A stretch of 64,000 nucleotides of DNA. It comes from Macrobrachium rosenbergii. Its lineage: Eukaryota > Arthropoda > Malacostraca > Decapoda > Palaemonidae. The notes under the pieces were generated by a model. It was not told the origin of the DNA and made no database searches. It was given only the letters and a program-made list of their open reading frames with translations. This document shows positions 1-11,937 of this stretch, one piece after another; position 1 is the first letter of the stretch; every line of letters begins with the position of its first letter. The position numbers and the translations under genes are program-made. The stretch is from NCBI RefSeq assembly GCF_040412425.1, contig NC_089788.1, forward strand, positions 62,838,720 through 62,902,719. Reading direction: 5' to 3'.

Positions 1-470
1 TAATATGGACATCATAACACATGAAAACTGGGCAGAAGCATTCTTTACTCCAAAAGGAAGGTAATTATATTCAAACAGTTGATCATTAGCTATAAAGGCT
101 TTCTTTTCTTTGCTACTCTCGTCTATAGGTATTTGATGATAACCTGGCTTTAAATCCAGGGTGGTGAAGAATTTACTATCTTTGACCTTAATCAACAATT
201 CTTCGATAAAGGGCAATGGGAATGCATTGTCTTTTTTGATACTATTCAGCTTTCTATAATCAACAAAGCCTAAGAGAACCATCCTTCTTTTTAACCATCA
301 CCATTGGCGAGGCCCAGGGAGATCCACTTTCTCTAATTGTCCCTTGCTCCCTTAATTTATTAATTTTGTTCTCCACTTCCTGCTGATAACAAACTGGAAT
401 TCCATACGGCTTAGGTGTTATTGGTGGTTGATCCCCGGTCTCTATAACAAAAAGGAAAATTATTTATTCT
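1..470 (-). pseudogene. Ty3/gypsy reverse transcriptase, N-terminal part, frameshifted
   Basis: Minus-strand translation gives a gypsy RT in two frames. First comes a region containing GTIRESGSPWASPMVMVKKK and DGSLRLC, then after a one-base frame change VDYRKLN, FTTLDLKPGYHQIPI and FEYNYLPFGVKNASAQF. These match RT motifs 1 to 4: the first catalytic Asp lies in TTLDL, and the PFG-NA block precedes the YxDD motif, which falls beyond the window edge. The break is near position 280. RT copies element RNA into DNA; this copy could not do so as it stands. Identification of the family is secure; the copy is clearly decayed. Confidence 0.85.
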
Positions 471-779
471 GCCTAGGGTTTCGTCACCAATCGTGATTAC
501 ATTTTAATAACTTTCAATAATTTCCTTGACAATATTTTGATAAGTAACAGGGGTAGACCCACCAGCTGTTTGCAGGAGTCTGTCTAGACATTCTTCACCA
601 TGACCCTGATGCATGCTACTCAAGGTCGTGAGTTTGTGAGAAGCATCTGTTATTTCACAGGCTTCAAGGTCGCATATTGACCCACTGTCTTATACGATAC
701 GCTGATCGCTAACTTTAATAAATGGCACATTAACCTCGCCGTGTGTTACCTTGCTCAGACCCAGAATGATAAAATCTTC

Positions 780-1290
780 TCATTGCAGATGGGGTCTGAT
801 CATAACTAAGGTGCCATCCAGTAAGTTATGTGCGGTTGTCATGGTGAGGGACGAGAGGGTCTGGGTGGTGCCACATCTCCTGCCTCTGGGGTGGCAGGTA
901 CTTCCTTCCCACCACCCTTCGATCTTAGGGAGACACTTAGGCACCTCGGTCTGTCCCCCCTCTGTGGGGATTCGTTGTCCTTTTAAACATACTTCGATCC
1001 CCTTCCCATCTGTGCCAACTATTATTATTTTGTTCCTATCCACAAAATCAATTCCTAAAATAACTGAAATTCCTTCTACTTGTAATGCTGGTACTACATA
1101 GAAGGTATGTGTCATTATTTGCCCATCGATGGTTACCTGCTGCTTCACAGTCCTCTGGGTTACCATCCAATGGCCTCCTGCTGTATTAAAACTAAACAAC
1201 CTTTCGTAGGCTGCACCAACCCTGTCACTAGGTGGTGTTCTAACAAAGACACTAGCACTTATGTCGATCAATGCCCTTTCCTGTCGCTCT
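780..1290 (-). pseudogene. Gypsy-type aspartic protease (retropepsin) remnant
   Basis: The minus-strand frame opens with ALIDISASV, where a retropepsin would have ALIDTGA. It continues with a flap-like stretch (VTIDGQIMTHTFYVV) and ends with VILGIDFVDRNKIII, the usual ILG-DF block. The catalytic Asp is present, but the Thr and Gly of the D-T/S-G-A triad are replaced by Ile and Ser, so cleavage activity is unlikely. The frame closes at 780, about 310 bases before the RT segment starts. The domain would process the Gag-Pol polyprotein. Confidence 0.7.
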
Positions 1291-1689
1291 CATAACCATA
1301 TTTGCACAATCGGCATCGCGACCTCCTTCGCGGATTGAGGGCATGTGATAGGCTCTTGCATTACCTTCCCTCCTGGCACCCTCAACATTTGGGTAGGGTA
1401 GTGACAGTTGATGGAGGCTTTTCCACTACTTCTTGCGGGTGTTGGTTGACTCCCCTAACTCCCCAACAAGGCGTCCCTTGTTCTGCTGGGGGCACGGTGG
1501 TTGTTTGGACCTGATGAGCGTGGGTGTAGTTGGGGGTCCTCCCAACTCTTCCTCAATGCCGCCTTCTCCTTCCTTTCCTTCGTGCAGGGGAGTGTTGTTC
1601 CACTGGCCGTCGTTGTTTTTTGAACAAGTGTTCACAAGGTGGTCTGTTGCATTGCATCAAAAATAATGTCGTGGCTCAGTGAGAGAGGG

Positions 1690-1734
1690 GCACTTGGTCC
1701 TCAGGTGGCCTTCCCTTCCACACTGCCAGCCACA
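1690..1734 (-). pseudogene. Gag nucleocapsid CCHC zinc knuckle
   Basis: Fifteen codons read CGWQCGREGHLRTKC, a CX3CX4HX4C zinc knuckle. It has one residue more than the canonical CX2C spacing between the first two Cys. This is the RNA-binding signature of retroelement nucleocapsid. It lies between the gag-like segment and the protease, as expected for a gypsy Gag. Confidence 0.7.
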
Positions 1735-2042
1735 GCCAACCGTTTTATCCCTGGTTGGTTTCCCCTATCCTCTTAGAGGTCCCTGGGTGCGTGACCCTGC
1801 CCTTTGGATGGTGGGTGGGGCTGGCTGAGGACTCGCTTGGTCAGGTTGTTTAATCGTTGCAACAAACAGGGGGGGAGGTAGTCTGTCCCCTCCCTCTTGC
1901 TTGTTGGCATTGTTCATGGTCTAACTGAAGTTGAACCTTCAGCAGCAAGGCTTGTAAGGGCTCTCATCACCAATAAGGAATCCCACTGTGTAGGTGGAAA
2001 GAATTCGCCTTAGCATGCGTCAGCAGGAGGCTTCTTTTCCCT

Positions 2043-2270
2043 CTACAGTCTGGTCTCATTCAGGGGTGAGGGACTCATAGTCTTCACCGATATAATTACA
2101 TAGTCTTCACCGATGTAATTACAGAATGCTGAAATCGACTCTCCCACCCGCAACATGGGGTCGTAATCTTCCATCAGCTCGATCTTCTCCTCTCGATGTA
2201 GGGCAAACTGTTGGGTGAGGTGTTGTTTAAAAGTGCCCAAGTTTGTTGAACAACTGAAGTCCCAACTCAT
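2043..2270 (-). pseudogene. Gag capsid-like fragment of the gypsy remnant
   Basis: A 75-codon frame contains LGTFKQHLTQQFAL and GESISAFCNYI, resembling the capsid helix region of retrotransposon Gag in which a segment like F-x-x-x-x-L-x-x-x-F precedes a GESVxxF-type block. A 24-bp direct duplication (CATAGTCTTCACCGAT repeated at about 2088 and 2112) near its end disturbs the reading frame. The assignment rests mainly on its place upstream of the zinc knuckle and protease. Confidence 0.5.
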
Positions 2271-2709
2271 GATCTGCCATGCTGCATTCCCAGTGACTTT
2301 TTATTTTGTTTGCACAATTTTTTCTCTATCTGTCCAGCCTACTGTGGCATTTTCAACACACTTTATGAATGTCTCAATCGAAAGGAAACTGTCACCAGTG
2401 CGTGAGTTGTCAAACTCATTAACTTTTCAAACTGAACTTGCTTAGGTCATAGACCTTGGCTGATTGGTCTCTTATAATCGTAAGGAACCAATAAGGGTCT
2501 TCAATGTATGGCAATCATTTGAATTGCCCACGCCAAACCCCAACGATTGTATGGCGTTTGATGAGTCGGCAGCATCTGTTCATTACTCTCTGATCACAAA
2601 GACATACAAACAACTAGCAGATTTTATGTTACGTTTCAAACATGAATTTTTATATAGATCAGTTCATGTGTTTTCAAGGGATTCACTAATTAAACCTATT
2701 ATAAAATGA

Positions 2710-3514
2710 ACTATACTAACCTAACTGACACCAAAAATAAGACCTAACCTAGCAGGCCATGTTAAGTCCTCCCAGGTGAAATGAAATGCTCCACTTTTTA
2801 CAAAAGCTCCAGTATTTTCGCTACACATGTGCTTTAGCATTCCAGGATGCCCAGCATACAACTTCTGAGGTTAATTACAGGTTAATTGCAGTCGACCAAC
2901 AAAAAAAAAAACAGTAAATTCTTAATAAGCAACCAAAATACTATAGGAAAAATCAATTTCCAAAGTAATACCTGATGTGGAGCTCTTCCTTAGTTTTACC
3001 AATATCTAATATCTGAAAATTGGTAAATCATGTTGTCGTAAAAAAATTTATTTAGCCATGAAAATATCATCAAAATACACTGTATTCAATCAGAGCCATT
3101 TTCTCTCATAGAGTATTGAGGCTGTCACATTTTCTTTTCACAGAAGAGGAGAAACACTAGAATTCACAACTTCAGTATGGTACAGTGTTTACTTTAATAT
3201 TAATATCTGAAAATTAGTAAATCATATTTTTATCATAAAAAAAATGTATTTAGTCATGAAAATAAACATCAAAATACACTAAGTAGTGAGCATTTCTCGA
3301 TGAAAAAGTCCGCAAATTGCTGAATTTTTCGCGAATAATTTGGTAATACAGTATGTTCCACAGAAAAATCCGCAAATAGGTGAAGCTGCAAATTGCAAGA
3401 CTGTGAATTGCAAGACTGCAAATTGCAAGACTGCAAATTGCTAGACTGCGAATTGCAAGACCGCGAATTGTGAGACTGCGAATAGCAGGGATTGACTGTA
3501 CAGTACCATAATTT

Positions 3515-3550
<36 letters not shown>

Positions 3551-3766
3551 CTAAGAATTTAACATTTACAAACTTACGAAGTGCCTCCATTTTTTACTCA
3601 CTGTATTTGGTTACAGATCATTTGCACCAGGTACATCATACAGTGTTATAGTATGTGTTGTCTCACAAGTTTAGGGCCTTGTAGTCATTTAGCTAAAGTA
3701 TGCATTCTTATGTAAAGTGTTTGTAGATATAGGTGTATAAAAGTCTGTTTTGTCTTCCGTTTACAG
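2710..3766. other. AT-rich non-coding DNA with direct repeats; probable MPDU1 intron
   Basis: No coding similarity was found. An approximately 80-bp segment occurs twice in direct orientation (about 3006-3090 and 3203-3283). A repeat of short words occupies 3340-3500, followed by a 30-base T run at 3518-3547. The segment ends in a splice acceptor (TTACAG at 3761-3766), so at least the last part is intronic sequence of the MPDU1-like gene. Confidence 0.6.
3340..3500. repeat. Short-word repeat element (GCAAATTGCAAGACT units)
   Basis: From about 3389 a 15-16 bp unit, GCAAATTGCAAGACT with GCGAATT variants, is repeated about six times. The array is preceded by related words (CCGCAAATAGG, TCGCGAATA). 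It ends in AGCAGGGATTGACTGTACAG, which is the complement of the CTGTACAGTCAATCCCTGCT-type start also seen, with changes, at 11639 and 46441. Confidence 0.65.
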
Positions 3767-3997
3767 ATGGTTCAAGCTGTGGCAAATTACAATAATGGAA
3801 GCACTGGACAGCTCTCCGCCATCACTGTCACATTGCTGTTCCTGGGTTCGATGGCGCGCATTTTCACTTCTATTCAGGAAACTGGTGACCAAGTGATCAT
3901 TATTACCTATTGTGTTGCAACTGTTGCTAATGGGATTATAATGGCGCAGCTCCTCTACTACTGGAATGTTCCCAGTAAAAAGGCTAAGAAGGAGTAG
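3767..3997 (+). CDS. MPDU1: MPDU1-like dolichol-utilisation protein, last coding exon
   Basis: The exon follows a TTTACAG acceptor, with 3767 as first base, and ends in TAG at 3995-3997. It encodes 76 residues matching the C-terminus of MPDU1 (mannose-P-dolichol utilisation defect 1, an ER membrane protein of the PQ-loop/SWEET-like family needed for use of Man-P-Dol and Glc-P-Dol in N-glycosylation and GPI synthesis). Key matches are [14 protein letters not shown], the highly conserved [13 protein letters not shown], and [13 protein letters not shown]. Two hydrophobic helices (about residues 18-34 and 43-66) are visible, followed by a basic lysine-rich tail (KKAKKE) that resembles an ER-retrieval type ending. 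The ATG at 3767 is an internal Met, not the gene start; the preceding exons (first PQ-loop) are missing here and should lie upstream. The frame is intact. Confidence 0.92.
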   Translation: MVQAVANYNNGSTGQLSAITVTLLFLGSMARIFTSIQETGDQVIIITYCVATVANGIIMAQLLYYWNVPSKKAKKE

Positions 3998-6900
3998 ATT
4001 ACAAAAGTCCACTACTGTACATTGTTTTCCCCTCTATCAAACTTGGGTAGTGGGTTATATTACTTATTAGTCTTAAATTAGGTAGTAGGAGAGCAGATAC
4101 TATTCTTGTTTTGGTAAAACATGCAGGCAGTTTGTTCCTCGATGTGGTGCATAAAGCAAAATTTAAAGAGTCATCAGGACTGTACGTCTCAGTTATGATC
4201 AGCATATGTTATAAGAAATTTGTTTTACCATGAACAGTTTTGTCATTTGTACTATATTTTTATTACTTTTTATGATAACTGATCAAAGTATATGTGAAGG
4301 CAAAATCATGTTAGATAAATCCATTATGTTGGCAGTTTTGTATTATTTGAACATACTATATCTATTTATGATGATTATGATAAGTGATTAGTGATTACTG
4401 TATAGAAAAGGTGCTTTTTGTTATGATTTTAATGATATTGTATGCATAATGTATAAATTAAACTACTAAAAATGTTTTATTGTGGCCTCATGTGAGGTGG
4501 CAACTGTTTAGTAATGAGGCAAACAGATGTACACAGCAGTATTTGCTTAACATTTAGAGGAACACGCTGTCTTTTCTATCCCATTCCAGCAGTGCTGAGG
4601 AGTGCACAAAATGAAATGCCAGAATAGCTTGTGATGTTGAGTGTTGCCATAGTTCCTCTGTTTACGATACAGACTCTCAGGATGATTTCAAAGAAAGGGT
4701 TTCAGGGTCAGTATCTGGTAACTGTGATATTTCTGAAGTTGGGAGTTTGTCTCAGTCCAGCAAAATTGCTGGTCTGTTTTGAGTTGGAGAATTAACTTCA
4801 GTTAGAGGTACTCTTCTTTATTTGTCATGAAAGATTATATTCAAGCTAATTGTGACAAATTTTATTTCAAGGTGATGTGTTTCCAGGTTTAAGAATTTTT
4901 TGGTGTTTGTTGGGATTGTTTTTGTATAATTTTCTTTGTTGAAACTGTATTTGTTATTTTGTATGCTTTATATACATTTTCATTTGTTAATAATTTGTGG
5001 ATAATGAATTTTTGTTTTTATTATTTTTCCAACTCAGAGCTTATCAGGTGCATTACTTGAAGCAAGATAATGTGCTTGATACTTTATAATCACTACTCTC
5101 ATCAGTCGGTATACCTCATGTTTTGCATGTTCAAGCCAAGCTCCCCATGGGAGGAGTGGTGCTACGGACATGAAGTTTTGAGTGTGGCGGGTACAAATCG
5201 TAAGTAGGGTGAATGGTGTCAGTGTTGCAGGTTTCCAGTTTTTCTAGGGCTCTGTAGATTGTATCCTCCCTGGTCATATACTGCGTTAGAAGTGTGTGAT
5301 GTCTTCCTTAGTGGGGATTATGTGAAGCTTTTCTCTATTTCGTAGGGACAGGTAAATTATCTTTTAACCCATTATTATATAAATTATACATGCCTTAGCA
5401 AGCTTTTGTTTTCCTGTTAACTTGTATTGGGTTCTATTTATTGATTACGTAGTAACATATTTTTTCATTTGGTGTAATAAATGTAAAATATTTTGAATGG
5501 AAATACTTTTTAAACTTGCTATAAAGGTCCATAGAATACTTCATTTTGTTAGTCATTTCCATTTTTCACATAATTATAAATGCCAACTTACTTATAAAAC
5601 ATAGGGATCTTTCGTAAGTACAATATGTATTGTATTTTAAGTTCCATAGACAATAAGCAAGCAGTTGTAAGTTAAATGAAGTCTGTGTACTTGGTCTGAT
5701 TGGTGTGCGGGACAGTATATGGAAGAATGGTACAATTTTCTAATTTGTTCAGGGAAGAAGTTGTACAGCCAAAATGTTGGTCTATTTTTATTTGGTCTGC
5801 TATTGAGTGGAGGTTGATTCATACTTGTGCATAAGACAGTATTCTTTGACCACACAATGAATATGATACTGTATAACCCTAGTGTATCAAAGGAATGGCC
5901 TTCACAAATTGTATTTATTTTTTAATATTGTGATTTTATATTCTTTTCCTTCTGCAAGTAATGTAGTTATGGGTTTTATGTTTTCTCCCATGTCTCTGGA
6001 AAGGATGAATAGAATTATTGAAATTTGAAGTGTACATTTACCAGGCCCTGTATCTTCTCAAGATATGCTTTTGGGTGGAATGGCTCAAGATTTGGCTTTT
6101 TGTCATGGAAATCATCCCAGTTTCTCCCTGGTGTTAATAATCTCCAGAAGGTCACTTAGATATATTCACCAAGTTTCATCAAATTCTGTTCTGCATTCTT
6201 GAGATATCCTGCCAACACATATATGTTAATTTAGATTGTAGTTTGCATTATTCAGTCATCATTCAGGCCTCTCATGCGAGCATTGATTGTAATACTTGTG
6301 TGTAAATCAGTCAACTCCTTCAAACCATCCGTGACATTAATAATCATCTTATTCTTGGATAGCATAACTATTTGAATTACGTAAGCAATAGAATTTAAAA
6401 TGAAAGAGTAGACATCCCTTGTTAAATTTTATTTTTTACGTTCTTTCTTGAATTAAAGTAAAAATGTTAACTATGATCCATACCCCATTAATTTGTGTGA
6501 ATATTGTGATAAGTATTATATTTTTACATGCTTTATGATTAACTGCAAGAGTAGGAAATTGTACAAAGTAATAATTATGTGAGAGTATGCATGCATGTGT
6601 GCCCATGTATGATGTATAGTTTATATATACAGTACATGTACAAGTATGTTTGTGTCTTAGTACTTGTATATTTGTATATACACTGTACTGTATGTGTATT
6701 ATATGAACAGTTAAAAACCAAGAAAACCCTTCGGACCAACCGCAGAGGTATTGACAATTTTAGCTCTGTGGTCCGATTAGAATATCCAATAAAATGATAA
6801 TAATAATGACAGAATTATATAAAGATATTTTTCTATGCATTGTGTTATAGCTTTGCTTGCTTGTAGAACATAGGAGGTAAACAGACCTAATGCAGAATGA

Positions 6901-8370
6901 GGTGCATTTGTAATTGTTGTGCTTTTTTTAGTAACTGAAGGTGCAGTGATTTTTTTTTTTCCTCTTAAGAAACTTAAGAAATGAGCAGTTTCTCTTACAT
7001 CCATCGTTATTGTTGTAGAGCAGTGATTATCGTTGTGTGAGCAAGATGTTAGGACAATTTTTTTCACCTTTTTGGCTTTTAAATCTCTTTCTTTGGGGAT
7101 TGTTATCATCATCACATCAATACCGTTAATTATTGATGAATAATGTTGTTTTTGTAGTAATTATAATTTTGAACTGGCTGTGTAATCATAATGAGTAGTG
7201 GTTAGTTTGCTTTTCAGAATTTTCATTTAAATGTTTTATGCCTTCTTTATGCAAGTTTTTAAAATTTCTCAATTTTATGGAGTTATTAGGGGCTCAATGT
7301 TCAGTTTCCTTCTACTTATAGTTTAAGGGGACCGGATCCTAGAAAAGAAAAGAAATTTGGTAACAGAAATTAAAATTATTAAATTATTTTCATGTGTGGC
7401 ATTCCATTTTATGAGGTATTTTATCCAAATTTATCTAAGTTTCATAGTTCCACAAGTGGAGTGCAAGGTGTGTTATTGGTTAGTACAAAATATTGTTTTT
7501 GACAAAATTATAATATTTTGTTGGCCAGCTGTATGAGTTAAGTTTTTTGACTCAGAGGCCTGGTTAGACTACTTGATAATATTATGATAACCTCTATTGA
7601 AAAGTACCATAAAAATTTACTGAAGAAACCTTTTCCTCACTATTGATAGACAATGACATAACAGCAGTTTAATCACTTTGGATCCTTTATTAAAGTAACT
7701 ATGCAGTGCATCAAGCTCAGCTAGGCTGCTCCAATTTCAGGAGTCCATACTTAAAAAAACTTATAAATCCAAACTGCATGTACTCCATCATTTTTCATAA
7801 AGACTCATACCTCAGTTTTATGGACCCCATTGAATGGCTATCAGAAGCAACGGACAAAATCCGGAGCAGCCAATTTAGTATTTTTGAATTTAAAAGTCAT
7901 GAGCACTGCATACAGTTGTACCAACACTGGACAGGAGCTGCTGCTTCAAGAGCTGGCCTCTAGTCGGCACAGGCCTACACTGTGAATGTGCTGGTAGTAC
8001 CCTCACATCACTGGAGCTGCAAAGCTCCGATAACTCAGAATAAATTTCTGAGCCCCCACTATACGATCACGGCATATCAAGAAAAGTTGAATTTATTATA
8101 TTACAGTGTCGCAATTTTGTCAGATCCTCTGTTTTTAAAAAAGGGGGGAGGTTACTGTCATTGTGTCTGCTATTAGGCAGAAAGTATTTTCTTAATACAA
8201 GCCTATTCAGGTTCAATTCTAAGCTCATGATCTTAGACGGTAACCACTTACATTATTTTCATTACAGGAATTTAGAGGACCTTACTAATGTCCAGGGTAG
8301 AATTCTCCTAGTTTTCAACGTCTCTATTTAAGTCTTTAATAGCATAAGACTGATGTTTATTTCTCTGTTA
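3998..8370. other. 3' UTR and AT-rich intergenic DNA, no gene seen
   Basis: The first part is 3' UTR of the MPDU1-like gene. The rest is AT-rich with scattered T runs and alternating TG/TA stretches (6580-6700). Short open frames at 6579-7115 and 7706-8176 have low-complexity or unfamiliar translations and no recognisable domain. No convincing gene was found. Confidence 0.5.
4457..4462 (+). terminator. Candidate polyadenylation signal for the MPDU1-like gene
   Basis: ATTAAA, the commonest variant signal, lies about 460 bases after the stop codon and is followed by a T/GT-rich stretch (TGTTTTATTGTGG at about 4473). It is the first reasonable signal downstream. AATAAA at about 5476 is an alternative that would give a longer 3' UTR. 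Confidence 0.35.
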
Positions 8371-8850
8371 TTATTTCACCGGCTGACACGGGACCCCGAT
8401 CCAGAAAAAGGATTTTGACAAAGGAAAAATCTATTTCTGGGGAGGGGCCCGTGTCACCCGGTGACCCACCCCTGTTTTTCATTCTCTCCCTCCCATGGTA
8501 AACATCATTCTAGTGGGGTGGGTGCTAACATGGAATGCGGTTAGTGTTGCCTTGTGTACAGTCCGCGAGTAGTGCATGGGCTTGTATCGGCACCTCTCTC
8601 GTTGGAACTTTTGACATTGGGAATCTTTATAGGGCAGGGTCCCGTGATTGTGACAATCTCACCCTTTACCATATACGACTCCATTTCTTGGAGCTCGCTC
8701 TGGGGGTAGTAACCCCAGCTTTACATTTAGCTTTTCTCTGGTATCTAGCAACGGAATTACCTAGAAATAAGTGCTGAATGGATTATTTCACCGGGTGACA
8801 CGGGCCCCTCCCCAGAAATAGATTTTTCCTTTGTCAAAATCCTTTTTTGC
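8371..8850 (+). mobile_element. Solo DIRS-like terminus (internal complementary region plus terminal repeat)
   Basis: The segment 8404-8465 (GACAAAGGAAAAATCTATTT ... GGGGCCCGTGTCACCCGGTGA) returns as its reverse complement at 8789-8850, separated by 323 bp. Immediately before the first arm, 8380-8403 carries a diverged inverted copy of the CACCGGGTGACACGGG motif. This order, short arm plus arm, unique core, inverted arm, is the same as the recombinase-side end of the DIRS elements at 25745, 32123 and 40286. No internal DIRS coding part is attached. A MITE-like foldback element is the alternative reading. Confidence 0.55.
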
Positions 8851-11638
8851 ATTGTCACATTGGATATTGTGCTTGATGTAGTGCTTGAGTAAAAGTATTT
8901 TCCCTCTTGTTTTCGTAATATAATTGTTAATATTAGCCCTACAGACCCCATTTTGGTAACTACTGTACAAACAATCGGCAATATTGGACCGATATCCCCT
9001 CCCCCCTTTTGTCCATTAAAATGAGATATGAGTGTACATATAAAAGAATCAGATTTGGTAGATTGTATGTTGGTGTGATAGAATGAAAGTTGAAAGTATA
9101 TATTTTTCAAAACAATAATATTTACTAACATTGCTTTCTTTATGTTTAAAGCAAGGGTCTTGCACCATACAATTTTCATTCATCCAGATCAGATAGTATA
9201 GGAGGAGTAGGTATTTGAAGAGTTTCCTTCCTAAACTAGCCAGTCCCTATAACTAACTAAGTTGTTAATGTTCATTGAAAACATATGTTGCATACCATAG
9301 CAAGTTTTTCATAAATTGCAAAATTTAGGACTAGAGCTTGATAAGAGGAACAGAACTTGTTAAAGGCTTAACGAGTATTAGTGATAGCAGAAACCTTTTC
9401 TCACCAGGAGATATTTTAGTTGTCTTGTATGATGAGGGATGCACCTTCAGGATTTTTTTGTTTGAAGGAACATTGCATTATTGGTCAAGAAAGTGATACT
9501 GTTGATAGATAGTTGCTTAGAGTTATTTGAAAAACGATCCTAAAACTCCTTGTTTCTGGCGCAGGAATGACCTTTTGCTGACTTTGAAAGATAGCTTCAT
9601 TTTGTTCTTGAAGGAATGCTATAAGCAGTCCATTTTAATGTTTAATGAGAGTCAAGGTTTTTACTTCGTGGCCTGGTTAAACTATCTTTTATATGTAACT
9701 GATTCTTTTAGTGTCCTGGGTGTAAAATTACAATTCCAAAGGCTTGACATGTTGTTCAGTGAATGTATTGCTTTCTTGTTTATGAAAAGTTAGGAGGAAA
9801 TTTTTGATGGACTTTTGAGGTGCTCTGTCATAGTAAGAAAGATTTGACAGTTTGGACATGTGCAGCAATTAGTTCAAAGTGTGCAGATTTTAAGTACAGT
9901 ATTCACATTTTTCTGCCATATCCTTTCCATTGTACTAGCTTTCTCTAGTACTAGCAGAGATGTATGATCACTGTATATATACTGAAGCAATCAAGAACCT
10001 TAAGTAAGCATATTTTATTGGGAGCTCGCACATACAGTGACATTCTTATGGTACAGTATATGGTAGTTCTCAAATACTCTCTGTGATATAAAAGCCTGTG
10101 GCTTATTTGTGTTTATCTCTACTACATGATGTCATATGAAGTACTTTGGTGTATAATGTGTATGTGTGTGTGTGTGTACATATGTTTATTATTAATTAGT
10201 TTAACCAGACCACTGGGCTAATTCATTTAGCTCTCATAGGGTTGGTCCTGTGTGTATGTTTAGGGCCAACCCTAAGAGAGCTAAATAGGTTAGCTCATTA
10301 TAGTATTTTGTTGTTTTAGGTCAGTAAAGTATCTTTTTTTTGGTAAATGACCGTGAATGATGGGTAACTTGAAACTGATAACATCAGTACTGTATACAGT
10401 ACAGTATGTGGTTGAGAAGTGGAAGAACTGTTTTTTTTTTAAGGGCAAAAGTAGAGACAGATCTGGAATTCCTTGCTTAGATTAAGCATAATTTTAATAT
10501 GCTATATCCACACAGCTTTTAAAGATGGGTGCAAGCAGAAACATCTTTCCCTTGTAGCAGGTTTCACAAATTTGGCTTGACCATCCATCTAGATCAGGTA
10601 AGGAAAGGGGATGTTGGTTCAGGTGAGAGTAGGGGTTAGGTGTGCTAGTGTACTTAAAACCATTAACCAGGTTAGTCTGCTTGTTACTTGCCCAGTGATA
10701 AACAAGGCAGGCTAAGCAGCTGATGTTTGCAAACTGGTTGCTGCTTACAGGTAGGTTACATATATGCATCTGTTACAGATTTGGATCTGTGATAAAAATT
10801 TTGCTAAAACTATGAACAAACATCTGAAATTTGTCAATTAAAACTGTTGCTTATGCCATGAAAGAGTGAATTGTAATATGGTGTTTTGCAAAGAGTCTCC
10901 ATCTTTAGTATATGCCCTTCCTCCAAAAAAAAATACAGTTCTCTTCATTTTCTGACCAGTTGTTAACAGAAAAGTTCTTGTCATTTTAGTGATGGTATTG
11001 ATTTATCGTGGATATATAGTGTTCTAGTGTAAAGAAAATCCAGTTAATATGATTATCACTGATTTATGAGCATAAGTGAACATATTCTTACATATTCATA
11101 TAGAAACTTAATGTTTGTTGATTATTTGGTGATTTATTGTACTGGACAGTCCCTATAGAGGGGTGCCACTTACAGTTTGCTGTGAGTGGCACACTAAATA
11201 TTCAAGACATGCTGGTTTTCACTATCCCTTTGGCCCCAGCTGTGTTGCTTCCTACCTCTGACTTTCTATCCATTTCCTTTGGTTTTTACTGCTAAGCTTT
11301 CCTCTTCATCTGTATATTGCCTATATTGCCCCAATTTTCAACTATCATTTCAAGCCCTGTGAGGGTCTAGAAATATGAATCAGTGGTCCTGTTGAACTAA
11401 TTCAAAACAATAATGATAATGTACTGTGCAGTAAGTGCTCTTTTGGGTAGAATACAAAAGAATTCAGTAAAAGAATGTATTGAGATACGATTTCAAGAAC
11501 AACGTAAGCCTATTTGTAAGATAGTTTAGTATGTAGAGCTTGAAGTATAATCTTGCTAATTCATATCTTGCATTAAGCAATTTATATTCTATGGATAAGT
11601 TTTTTTACCTTCCATAATATTTATTGGATTATATTATA
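8851..11638. other. Intergenic DNA, no gene seen
   Basis: AT-rich sequence. Open frames (9527-9793, 10494-10769) have no recognisable domain. A (GT)n tract lies near 10160 and a SINE-tail-like hairpin at about 10195-10305. Confidence 0.5.
10195..10305. repeat. SINE-tail fragment forming an inverted repeat
   Basis: The start (TTTAACCAGACCACTGGGCT) matches the first bases of the SINE at 24189. The words TTTAGCTCTCATAGGGTTGG and CCAACCCTAAGAGAGCTAAA are inverted copies separated by about 25 bases, giving a hairpin. The tRNA-like head is missing. Confidence 0.5.
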
Positions 11639-11937
11639 CAGTAAGGCAGTCCCTTGCTTACGACAGGGGTTCCATTCCGGCGCCGCATCGTAAGCCAAAA
11701 ATTGTCGTAACCCGAAATATCGTCAAAAATGGTAAGAAAACCTTACTTGTAAATGATGTTAACTGCATTTTTATTGAGTTTTTCATCAGAAAACCTCCAA
11801 ATTTTGATCATTCTGCCCTTTTTGGAGCCATATTTCTTCCGTCAGATCAAATTTTTTATGAATATATTTGAAGAGCGTCGTAAGCTTGGAATGTTGTAAG
11901 CCAACCTTCTCGTAACCTGGGAACTGACTGTACTGTA
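11639..11937. mobile_element. Foldback/MITE-like element with imperfect terminal inverted repeats
   Basis: The ends ACAGTAAGGCAGTCCCTTGC and TGGGAACTGACTGTACTGT are imperfect inverted repeats. The interior repeatedly uses the word CGTAAG/CGTAAC (at about 11650, 11690, 11705, 11880, 11895, 11912). No coding potential. Its start is related to those of the repeats at 3500 (inverted) and 46441. Confidence 0.55.

Larger units (their letters stand above)
1..2270 (-). mobile_element. Ty3/gypsy-like retrotransposon remnant (gag-PR-RT), cut by window edge
   Basis: Reading the minus strand from 2270 down to 1 gives the order of a gypsy-type element: a gag-like segment, a CCHC zinc knuckle, a retropepsin-like protease and the N-terminal half of a reverse transcriptase, which runs off the window at base 1. 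The pieces lie in several frames with stops between them, so the copy is dead. No LTR is visible; it may have been lost upstream of about 2300 or lie outside the window. The order gag-PR-RT and the RT core favour Ty3/gypsy over BEL/Pao. No integrase or envelope region is in view. Confidence 0.8.

Noticed and set aside
3330..3500. Possible CRISPR-like array of regular short repeats
   Set aside because: Units are 15-16 bp with no distinct spacers, in a eukaryotic intron; it is a simple tandem word repeat.
7706..8176. Two consecutive plus-strand frames of 85 and 64 codons before the solo DIRS terminus
   Set aside because: I tested whether they were recombinase remains of a DIRS element. No HxxR or Tyr motif and no IKGYR-type segment was found.
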